Source of the DNA: JACCVL01 sp038232655 | Lineage (GTDB): Bacteria; Actinomycetota; Actinomycetes; Propionibacteriales; Nocardioidaceae | NCBI GenBank assembly: GCA_038232655.1 | Contig: JBBSNM010000108.1 | Coordinates: forward strand, 1-7,329 | DNA length: 7,329 nt | Direction: 5' to 3' | Shown here: piece by piece, positions 1 to 4,199 of the stretch | How positions within the stretch are numbered: the first letter of the stretch is position 1 | How the letters are laid out: every line of letters starts with the position of its first letter | Position numbers and translations under genes: made by a program | Notes under the pieces: generated by a model | Database searches by the model: none | What the model saw: the letters and a program-made list of their open reading frames with translations, nothing else | Told to the model about the DNA's origin: nothing

Positions 1-94
1 GGCGGCTGGCGATGCCCGACTGCGCGATCAGCTTGTGCAGACGTACCAGCCCGTCGGCGTCGGGCTCGCCGCCCGGCGGCGGAACCTCGCTCAC
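1..94 (-). CDS. rluB: RluB-type 23S rRNA pseudouridine synthase, N-terminal fragment (cut by window edge)
   Basis: Only the first 31 codons are inside the window. The GTG start at 94 shares the four bases GTGA with the scpB stop, the coupling seen at other joints of this operon. After an acidic, proline/glycine-rich leader of about 15 residues, the sequence VRLHKLIAQSGIASR matches the opening helix of an S4 RNA-binding domain, as found at the N-terminus of RluB/RsuA-family pseudouridine synthases (typically LQKVLAQAGVASRR). In actinobacteria a gene of this family commonly follows scpA-scpB, which supports the call. The catalytic domain is outside the window, so assignment to RluB rather than another S4 family member rests on context. 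The expected role is pseudouridylation of 23S rRNA. Confidence 0.75.
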   Translation of the reverse strand, partial: MSEVPPPGGEPDADGLVRLHKLIAQSGIASR

Positions 95-708
95 GCCTCG
101 GGCTCGGCGGCGGTCCCGGTGGGAGCGGGCTGGCTGGCGGGCACCGCCGCCAAGCTGGCACCGAAGTCGGCCACCAGGTCCGCGGTCTCGTCGTCGGCGG
201 GCAGGAACGGGGCGAGGGGCGGCAGCTCGCCGAGATCGCCCAGCCCGATCCGCTCCAGGAAGTAGTCGCTCGTGCGGTAGAGCACGGCACCCGAGGTGGG
301 GTCGGCGCCGGCCTCCTCGACCAGGCCGCGGGTGAGCAGGGTACGCATCACCCCGTCGACGTTGACACCGCGGATCGCCGAAACCCGCGAACGGCTGATC
401 GGCTGCCGGTAGGCCACCACCGCCAGCGTCTCGAGGCCCGCCTGGCTGAGCCGGGCCTGCTGGCCGTCGAGCACGAAGCGCGTCACCACCTCGTCATGCT
501 CGGCACGAGTGAACAGCCGCCAACCGCCGCCCACCCGACGCAACTCGAAGCCGCGCCCCTCGTCGTCGTAGGACCGCGCCAGCGCCAGCAACGCCTGCTC
601 CACCTCGTCGGCGGGGTGGTCGAGCGCAGCCGCGAGCACCGCGTTGTCCAACGGTTGGTCGGCAACGAGCAGCACGGCCTCCAGCGCCGGCTGGGGTGCG
701 GCACTCAT
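91..708 (-). CDS. scpB: Segregation and condensation protein B (ScpB)
   Basis: This 205-residue protein is the ScpB subunit of the Smc-ScpA-ScpB condensin, which compacts the chromosome and helps separate sister origins. The start is the ATG at 708, sharing ATGA with the scpA stop; an in-frame ATG further upstream (774) lies inside scpA and is not used here. The N-terminal winged helix begins with LEAVLLVADQPL (about residues 9-20), followed by the stretch GRGFELRRVGGGWRLFT (about 52-68), typical of ScpB. The second winged helix contains LSQAGLETLAVVAYRQPISR (about 88-107) and the IRGVNVDGVMRTLLTRGLVEE segment, the most conserved part of the family. The tail from about residue 165 is acidic, then rich in Ala and Pro, and probably disordered. 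Length and gene order (scpA before, pseudouridine synthase after) are as usual in actinobacteria. Confidence 0.95.
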   Translation of the reverse strand: MSAAPQPALEAVLLVADQPLDNAVLAAALDHPADEVEQALLALARSYDDEGRGFELRRVGGGWRLFTRAEHDEVVTRFVLDGQQARLSQAGLETLAVVAYRQPISRSRVSAIRGVNVDGVMRTLLTRGLVEEAGADPTSGAVLYRTSDYFLERIGLGDLGELPPLAPFLPADDETADLVADFGASLAAVPASQPAPTGTAAEPEA

Positions 709-1517
709 GCGGTGGCTCCCTCGTCGTCGAACTCCGCGCCCACGTCGACCTGGCCGCGGTCGCTGCCGGTCCACCGTACGTGCAGCTCACCGAGCGGGTT
801 GAGCTGCTCGAAGCCGACGAGGCCCTCGCGGAACAGCTCGAGCACGGCCAGGAAGCGCGCCACCGTGGTGAGGGTGTCCGGCGCGTCGGACACCAAGGAC
901 CGGAACGTGCTGGACCCGGACCGACGCAACCGGTCGGTCACCAGCGTCGCCTGTTCTCGCACGCTGACCTGGGGGGCGTGCAGGTGCGTCAGCGGCAGCA
1001 CCGGTGCCGGCTTGGGGGCCAGCACCCGCGCGGCGAGAGCGGCGAACTCCTCGCCGTCGACACCGAGCCGCACCTCGGGCAGCAGCTCGGCGAACCGGTC
1101 GTCGAGCCCGACCAGCCGCGGGTGCCGGTGCGCCTCGTCGTCGAGACGGCGAGCGAGCACCTCGGCGATGCGCTTGAACGCCCGGTACTGCAGCAGCCGC
1201 GCGAACAAGAGGTCACGCGCCTCAAGCAGGGCGAGGTCGTCCTCGTCCTCGACGTCGCCTTGTGGCAGCAGCCGGGCCGTCTTGAGATCGAGCAGGGTCG
1301 CGGCGACGACGAGGAACTGGGTGGTCCGGTCGAGCTCGGGGCCGAGCTGCTTGACGTGGGCGATGAACTCGTCGGTGACCGCAGACAGCGCGACCTCGGT
1401 GATGTCGAGCTGGTGCTTGGCGATCAGCCCGAGCAGCACGTCGAACGGGCCGGAGAAGACATCGAGGTGGACCAAGAACTCCGCCGGGTCGGTGGCGGCC
1501 GTCACGGTCTCGGTCAC
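705..1517 (-). CDS. scpA: Segregation and condensation protein A (ScpA, kleisin)
   Basis: This 270-residue protein is the kleisin subunit that bridges the Smc heads and binds ScpB. The chosen GTG start at 1517 overlaps the preceding stop in the four bases GTGA; the open frame runs much further upstream, but that part lies inside the neighbouring genes. A second GTG at 1505 is possible and would remove four residues. The N-terminal kleisin motif is clear: FLVHLDVFSGPFDVLLGLI followed by LDITEVALSAVTDEFI (about residues 14-50). The middle helices contain LVVAATLLDLKTARLLP. The C-terminal winged helix (about 215-250) contains TVARFLAVLELFREGLVGFEQ, the part that contacts an Smc head. No Shine-Dalgarno site stands out, so translation is probably coupled to the gene before it. 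Confidence 0.95.
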   Translation of the reverse strand: MTETVTAATDPAEFLVHLDVFSGPFDVLLGLIAKHQLDITEVALSAVTDEFIAHVKQLGPELDRTTQFLVVAATLLDLKTARLLPQGDVEDEDDLALLEARDLLFARLLQYRAFKRIAEVLARRLDDEAHRHPRLVGLDDRFAELLPEVRLGVDGEEFAALAARVLAPKPAPVLPLTHLHAPQVSVREQATLVTDRLRRSGSSTFRSLVSDAPDTLTTVARFLAVLELFREGLVGFEQLNPLGELHVRWTGSDRGQVDVGAEFDDEGATA

Positions 1518-1894
1518 GACGCCGCGAGCCGGCGGGCCAGCTGGCTGTCGGCGCCCTCCTCGTCGAGCTCGGCCAGCACGATGGCGAGCGCCTCGCGGAC
1601 CAGCCGGCCGCGGTCCACCGCGACGCCGTGCCGTCGACGCAGCGACAGCCGTGCGCTCTCGAGCTCGAACAGCTCGTCCGCGGTGACGTAGACGGTCATC
1701 TTCTCGTCGTGGCGCACCCGACCGCTGCTGCGACGCTTGCCGGCGCCGCCGGAGTCGCCGTCGTCGACCGACCCGTCGTCGGCCGACCCGTCGCCGGCCG
1801 CGACGGAGTGGATGCTGCGCGTCGGCTCGGGCTGCTGCTCCTGGTCGGGTCCCAACAACCCGTCGGCACCGGGCAGGCTCACCCGACGCGACAC
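1514..1894 (-). CDS. Small ribbon-helix-helix-like protein encoded between parA and scpA
   Basis: This is a 126-residue protein of unproven function. The GTG start at 1894 has a good Shine-Dalgarno sequence (GGGAGG) about ten bases upstream and overlaps the end of parA by 16 bases; its stop overlaps the scpA start. Residues 1-60 are low-complexity: a stretch rich in Gln and Glu, then five-residue acidic repeats of the type DDGSV/DDGDS (about 34-48), then a basic cluster GKRRSSGR. Residues 65-111 look like one ribbon-helix-helix unit: a strand KMTVYVT, a helix DELFELESARLSLRRRHG, a turn, and a helix DRGRLVREALAIVLAELDEEG. I infer DNA binding as a dimer from this pattern. Small RHH proteins encoded next to ParA ATPases often act as partition partners or autorepressors, so a role with the upstream ParA is plausible but not shown. 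Confidence 0.8.
   Translation of the reverse strand: MSRRVSLPGADGLLGPDQEQQPEPTRSIHSVAAGDGSADDGSVDDGDSGGAGKRRSSGRVRHDEKMTVYVTADELFELESARLSLRRRHGVAVDRGRLVREALAIVLAELDEEGADSQLARRLAAS
1761..1805 (-). repeat. 15-bp tandem repeat inside the RHH-like gene
   Basis: Three imperfect 15-base units (1761-1775, 1776-1790, 1791-1805) of the form TCGTCGGCCGACCCG lie in the linker-coding part of the gene. The unit is a multiple of three, so copy-number change would keep the frame and only lengthen or shorten the acidic linker (five residues per unit). The first two units differ at one base; the third is more diverged. Confidence 0.7.
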
Positions 1895-2736
1895 CGGACG
1901 AGCACCTCCCTGGCCAGCTGCCGGTACGCCTCCGCGCCACCGGAGCCCGGTGCGTAGGAGGTGATCGGCTCACCGGCGACGGTCGAGTCGGAGAACTTCA
2001 CCGTCCGGCGGATGACGGTGTGGAAGACGGCGTCGCCCCAGCCGTCGACGAGCGTGCGGAGCACCTCGCGGCCGTGCAGCGTACGACCGTCGAACATGGT
2101 CCCGAGCAGCCCCTCGACCCGCAGCCGCGGGTTCAGCCGCTCGGTGACCTTCTGGATGGTCTCGGTCAGCAGCGCGACACCACGCAGCGCGAAGTACTCG
2201 CACTCCAGCGGGATCAGGACACCGTCGGCCGCGGTCAGGGCGTTGATGGTCAGCAGGCCGAGCGACGGCTGGCAGTCGATCAGGATGATGTCGTAGTCGG
2301 CCACCGCCGGCCGCAGCGCCCTGGCAAGTGCCTGCTCGCGGGCGACCTCGCCGACCAGCTGCACCTCGGCGGCCGACAGGTCGATGTTGGACGGCAGCAT
2401 GTCCATGCCGTCGATGTTGGTCTTGCAGATGACCTCACCGATCTCGACGTCTCGATCCATCAGCACGTCGTAGATGCTCAGCTCGTCGGCGTTCGGGTTG
2501 CGCCCGAGCCCGACCGACAGTGAGCCCTGCGGGTCGAAGTCGACCAGCAGCACCTTGCGGCCGTACTCGGCCAGTGCGGCACCCAGGCTGATCGTGGTCG
2601 TGGTCTTGCCGACGCCGCCCTTCTGGTTGCACATGGCGATGATGCGGGCCGGTCCGTGTTCGTGCAGCGGGGCTGGAGTGGGCAGGTCGGGCATGGCCCG
2701 GCCGGTCGGTCCGAGCTCGAGAAGTGTGTCCAGCAT
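1879..2736 (-). CDS. parA: ParA/Soj-family ATPase linked to scpAB
   Basis: This 285-residue protein is a ParA-type deviant Walker ATPase. ParA proteins bind DNA nonspecifically as ATP dimers and segregate or position chromosomal or other cargo. I start it at the ATG at 2736 because GGAGG (2742-2746) lies five bases upstream; an in-frame ATG at 2757 would add seven residues but has no ribosome-binding site. After a Pro-rich leader of about 30 residues come the deviant Walker A motif KGGVGKTT (39-46, signature lysine K39), the A' motif VLLVDFDPQGSL (62-73), and the Walker B strand IILIDCQPSLGLL (about 150-162, D154). The remainder (LIPLECEYFALRG, then RRTVKFSDSTVAGEPI) matches Soj-like proteins. 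It heads the operon with the RHH-like gene, scpA and scpB. No parB is present, so it is probably the scpAB-linked paralogue rather than the origin-proximal parA. Confidence 0.93.
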   Translation of the reverse strand: MLDTLLELGPTGRAMPDLPTPAPLHEHGPARIIAMCNQKGGVGKTTTTISLGAALAEYGRKVLLVDFDPQGSLSVGLGRNPNADELSIYDVLMDRDVEIGEVICKTNIDGMDMLPSNIDLSAAEVQLVGEVAREQALARALRPAVADYDIILIDCQPSLGLLTINALTAADGVLIPLECEYFALRGVALLTETIQKVTERLNPRLRVEGLLGTMFDGRTLHGREVLRTLVDGWGDAVFHTVIRRTVKFSDSTVAGEPITSYAPGSGGAEAYRQLAREVLVRCRVG

Positions 2737-2740
2737 GCTC

Positions 2741-2746
2741 GCCTCC
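2741..2746 (-). promoter_or_regulatory. Shine-Dalgarno site deciding the parA start
   Basis: The minus strand reads GGAGGC here, leaving five bases between GGAGG and the ATG at 2736. The alternative ATG at 2757 has no purine-rich stretch before it, so this site sets the preferred start. Confidence 0.75.
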
Positions 2747-2752
2747 GCGGGT

Positions 2753-2765
2753 GACATGTCGACAT
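2753..2765. promoter_or_regulatory. Overlapping palindromes in the parA leader (possible operator)
   Basis: Two perfect palindromes overlap: GACATGTC (2753-2760) and ATGTCGACAT (2756-2765). Together they form GACAT-GTC-GACAT, so GACAT also recurs as a direct repeat. They sit just upstream of the parA ribosome-binding site, where a bound protein could control the operon. Short half-sites in close array suit RHH-type proteins such as the one encoded by the second gene, but that link is inference. Confidence 0.35.
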
Positions 2766-2860
2766 TGCGTCAACGGAGCCAACGCTAACCGCGGCGGTCG
2801 TGTGCGGGTCGCAACCCGAGCGGCGTGTCGCCCCTCAGCCCCCGGCCTGCCGGGGCCGGC

Positions 2861-2875
2861 GAGGTGTCGCGCGCC
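2861..2875 (+). repeat. 15-bp direct repeat, copy 1
   Basis: The sequence GAGGTGTCGCGCGCC occurs here and again, identical, at 3010-3024, 149 bases apart start to start. Copy 1 runs into the first CACGTAAA palindrome; copy 2 ends just beyond the selD stop codon. The two copies bracket all the other repeats of this intergenic region. Confidence 0.75.
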
Positions 2876-2954
2876 ACGTAAACGTGGCGTACGGACCCTT
2901 TGCGGGGCGTGCCCGCCACGTAAAGCACCACTGCGCCAGGTTTACGTGGCGCAG
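2871..2954. repeat. Cluster of CGCCACGTAAA palindromic elements (possible terminator or protein-binding array)
   Basis: The 8-mer CGCCACGT or its complement occurs four times in alternating orientation: 2872-2879 (+), 2882-2889 (-), 2914-2921 (+) and 2944-2951 (-). Unit 1 (2872-2889) is CGCCACGTAAACGTGGCG, two 8-base arms around AA. The 11-base arms CGCCACGTAAA (2914-2924) and TTTACGTGGCG (2941-2951) form a larger hairpin. Nested in it, CTGCGCCA (2931-2938) pairs with TGGCGCAG (2947-2954). In RNA from the selD side these could act as hairpin terminators without a U-tract; as DNA they could bind a dimeric regulator. The family-like structure suggests a dispersed intergenic repeat, which cannot be confirmed from one window. 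Confidence 0.7.
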
Positions 2955-2960
2955 GGCAGA

Positions 2961-2993
2961 GGCGGCGGGCAGGGGGCGGCGGGCAGGGGGCGG
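2961..2993 (+). repeat. 14-bp G-rich tandem repeat with G-quadruplex potential
   Basis: Two full units GGCGGCGGGCAGGG (2961-2974, 2975-2988) are followed by a partial third (2989-2993). Within 2967-2990 the plus strand has four runs of three or more G separated by CA, CGGC and CA, which fits the usual intramolecular quadruplex pattern. The unit length is not a multiple of three, in keeping with non-coding DNA. Confidence 0.75.
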
Positions 2994-3009
2994 AGCTGCC
3001 ACGCGGACG

Positions 3010-3024
3010 GAGGTGTCGCGCGCC
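3010..3024 (+). repeat. 15-bp direct repeat, copy 2
   Basis: This is an identical copy of GAGGTGTCGCGCGCC at 2861-2875, ending six bases before the selD stop codon (minus strand, 3032-3030). Confidence 0.75.
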
Positions 3025-3029
3025 GAGCG

Positions 3030-3323
3030 TCAGCGGACCGTGATCGTCGGCTCCCCCGCCGACGCGACCAGCTCGCCTACCACCGGGTGCCCGGGCAGTT
3101 CGCCGGCGACGAGCAGCCCGCCAGAGGTCTGCGCGTCGGCGAGCAGCACCAACTCGTCGTCGGTGACCGAGGCGATCAGGTGCGGGCGTACCCAGTCCAG
3201 GTTGCGCCGGCTGCCGCCCGGCACGAACCCGGCGGCGAGCGAATCGCGAGCACCCTCGAGGTACGGGACGGCGCCGGCATCGACGACCGCGGACACGCCG
3301 CTGGCGCGGGCCAGCAGCCAGGT
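3030..3323 (-). pseudogene. selD: selD remnant: C-terminal third of selenophosphate synthetase
   Basis: SelD makes selenophosphate, the Se donor for Sec synthesis, from selenide and ATP. Only about 97 codons remain, from a TGA at 3326-3324 to the natural stop. Recognisable C-terminal features are LARASGVSAVVDAGAVPYLEGA, GFVPGGSRRNLDWVRPH and LLADAQTSGGLLVAG (families usually have DPQTSGGLL). A complete SelD is roughly 330-350 residues. The N-terminal catalytic Cys/Sec and Lys and most of the ATP-binding AIR-synthase core are missing, so this piece cannot be active. The surviving frame is offset from the formate dehydrogenase frame upstream, so Sec readthrough would not restore it. A GTG at 3296 could in principle start an 88-residue product, but nothing suggests it is made. 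Confidence 0.85.
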
Positions 3324-3396
3324 TCAGCGCACGGGCCGCGCGTCGTAGTGCGTCGGCATCGGACGGCAAGGCCTGGCTGTACGCACCGGCGGGGGA
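3324..3396 (-). other. Unassigned sequence between the fdh and selD remnants
   Basis: These roughly 73 bases fit neither formate dehydrogenase nor the expected SelD sequence upstream of LARASGV. In the fdh frame they read SPAGAYSQALPSDADALRR and so on; in the selD frame they read PMPTHYDARPVR and then stop at 3326-3324. The latter could be the tail of a third gene, once between fdh and selD, that was mostly deleted, or scrambled selD sequence. I cannot assign it. The imperfect palindrome at 3388-3404, centred on GGGGATCCCC, marks the point where fdh homology ends. Confidence 0.5.
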
Positions 3397-4011
3397 TCCC
3401 CGCCCGAGCGAGGCTCCCAGACCGGGAACCGTGGAGGAGTGTCAAATGCGCGCCTGGTTCTCGATCTGCACCGCGCCCATCGCGGTGTAGAGCTTCTTCA
3501 TCAGGTAGTTCTCCTCGTTGTCGAGGGTCGCTCCCCCGAGGCTCGAGATGCCGGTCGTGCGGCGCACCCGGCGCCCGTCGTGCTCGTCTTGCCAGTGGCT
3601 GCGCCGGGCCGCGAGCACCCGGTCGGCGATCATGTCCATGGCGGTGTCGAGGTCGAGGTCCTCCCACTGCGTGCCCCCGGGGCGGCGGTAGCGCACCGTG
3701 GTGACCCTGCCCGGCGAGGTGACCAGCTGCTTGCTGGCGCTGCCCTTGGGGCACAACCGACCGCGCGAGATGGGGCTCGCCGGGTCGCCTTCGATCTGGA
3801 CGATCTGCTCGTCCTTGACGTAGACCTTCAGCCCGCAGCCGACCGCGCAGTACGGACAGACCGAGTCGACGACCCGGTCTGCGGTGCGGGTGCGGTTCGT
3901 CGTCTCGTCGGTGGCCCGCGATCGAGCGGCCTGGCCGCGCCCGAGCGGGTCGCTGCCGCTCAGCTGGCGCCACACCGGCCAACCCTCGACGAACGTCCGT
4001 ACCGACCGCAT
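3397..4011 (-). pseudogene. fdhA: Formate dehydrogenase alpha subunit (selenocysteine type), 5' fragment
   Basis: This is the N-terminal part of a molybdopterin/tungstopterin formate dehydrogenase catalytic subunit, which oxidises formate to CO2. From the ATG at 4011, 189 residues precede an in-frame TGA (3444-3442) that should be Sec190: IENQARI-U-HSSTVPGLG matches the Sec site of this family (NQARV-U-HGPTV in E. coli FdnG, Sec196). The [4Fe-4S] ligands are C52, C55, C59 and C87, in CPYCAVGCG and GRLCPKG, with the conserved electron-transfer Lys at 89. The N-terminus resembles actinobacterial versions (VRTFVEGWPVWRQLSG) and has no signal peptide. After LGASLGRG the family match ends abruptly, where hundreds more residues are expected. 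With UGA read as Sec the frame would run on to 2785, giving about 408 residues with a meaningless tail. No strong ribosome-binding site is visible; a TTG four codons upstream is an alternative start. Confidence 0.9.
3405..3444 (-). promoter_or_regulatory. Bacterial SECIS element directing Sec at UGA of fdh
   Basis: On the minus strand the UGA (3444-3442) is followed by 18 bases and then the loop GGTCT (3423-3419). The loop closes a 7-bp stem, GGTTCCC (3430-3424) with GGGAGCC (3418-3412), including one G-U pair. In E. coli fdhF the apical GGUCU also begins 18 bases after the UGA, and SelB recognises that loop. The element is thus intact in form although the gene is truncated shortly after it, and the selB gene in the same window could supply the factor that binds it. 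Confidence 0.88.
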
Positions 4012-4083
4012 GGCGACAGCCAACCACGCGCTTCCGACGCCCACCAGTCGGCATGCGGTGGACCGCGGCCTAGCATCGGTGGC
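4012..4083. promoter_or_regulatory. Divergent promoter region for fdh and selC-selA-selB
   Basis: This 72-base gap separates the fdh start (minus) from the tRNA-Sec 5' end (plus). On the plus strand TCGGCA (4048-4053) and TAGCAT (4071-4076), spaced 17 bases apart, match the sigma-70-type consensus in four of six and four of six positions. A start six to eight bases after the -10 would fall at about 4082-4084, essentially the mature tRNA end. No clear promoter is visible for fdh on the minus strand. Confidence 0.5.
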
Positions 4084-4178
4084 GGAGGCGTACCTCGTCT
4101 GGTGACGGGCGCGGTCTTCAACACCGACGTGACCGAGCATCTCGGTCAGGCGGGTTCGATTCCCGTCCGCCTCCGCCA
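4084..4178 (+). tRNA. selC: tRNA-Sec (anticodon UCA)
   Basis: This 95-base gene encodes the tRNA that is charged with Ser and converted to Sec. It has hallmark Sec features: a 6-bp D stem (CTCGTC/GACGGG, 4094-4109) with a four-base loop TGGT; anticodon loop CTTCAAC (4116-4122) with TCA; a long variable arm with an 8-bp stem TGACCGAG/CTCGGTCA; a T arm GCGGG-TTCGATT-CCCGT (4150-4166); an acceptor stem GGAGGCG/CGCCTCC; discriminator G4175; encoded CCA at 4176-4178. Two pairs are imperfect: the eighth acceptor position is T4091 opposite C4167, and the anticodon stem has only four pairs (G4111-A4127 does not pair). The six bases upstream (GGTGGC) can pair with GCCACC at 4175-4180, so the exact ends could be called differently. 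It lies 21 bases before selA. Confidence 0.93.
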
Positions 4179-4187
4179 CCAACCTTC

Positions 4188-4195
4188 GGAAGGGG
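4188..4195 (+). promoter_or_regulatory. Shine-Dalgarno site of selA
   Basis: GGAAGGGG lies four bases before the ATG at 4200, in the short gap after the tRNA. It supports this start and means that cleavage at the tRNA 3' end would leave a very short leader on the selA message. Confidence 0.7.
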
Positions 4196-4199
4196 CCAG

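Larger units (their letters stand above)
2766..3029. other. Gene-free intergenic region between the selD remnant and parA
   Basis: No credible gene lies here on either strand; the open frames that cross it have no recognisable protein character. It holds the upstream region of the parA operon, a cluster of CACGTAAA palindromes, a G-rich 14-bp tandem repeat and two copies of a 15-bp direct repeat, each listed separately. On the minus strand TAGCGT at about 2783-2788 is a possible -10 for parA, but I see no convincing -35 partner at the right distance. Confidence 0.6.

Noticed and set aside
496..1691. Long plus-strand open frames opposite scpA and scpB
   Set aside because: They are antisense shadows of two well-recognised genes, have no protein motifs and are biased in composition.
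2872..2889. parS centromere site for ParB
   Set aside because: The conserved parS core is TGTTTCACGTGAAACA; this palindrome is CGCCACGTAAACGTGGCG and does not match.
2861..3024. CRISPR array
   Set aside because: The repeats differ in type and length, spacing is irregular, and no unit repeats with spacers between; no cas gene is present.
2785..3369. Open frame on the minus strand that would continue fdh after the Sec codon
   Set aside because: Beyond about 3397 it has no formate dehydrogenase character and crosses selD out of frame, with an Arg-rich composition typical of a GC-rich shadow frame.
3442..3444. TGA in fdh as an ordinary stop or nonsense mutation
   Set aside because: It sits exactly at the Sec position of the family (NQARI-U-HSS) and is followed by a correctly spaced SECIS with a GGUCU loop.
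4150..4181. Attachment site of an integrated element at the tRNA-Sec 3' end
   Set aside because: selC is a known integration target in enterobacteria, but there is no integrase gene and no second copy of the tRNA 3' end in this window.
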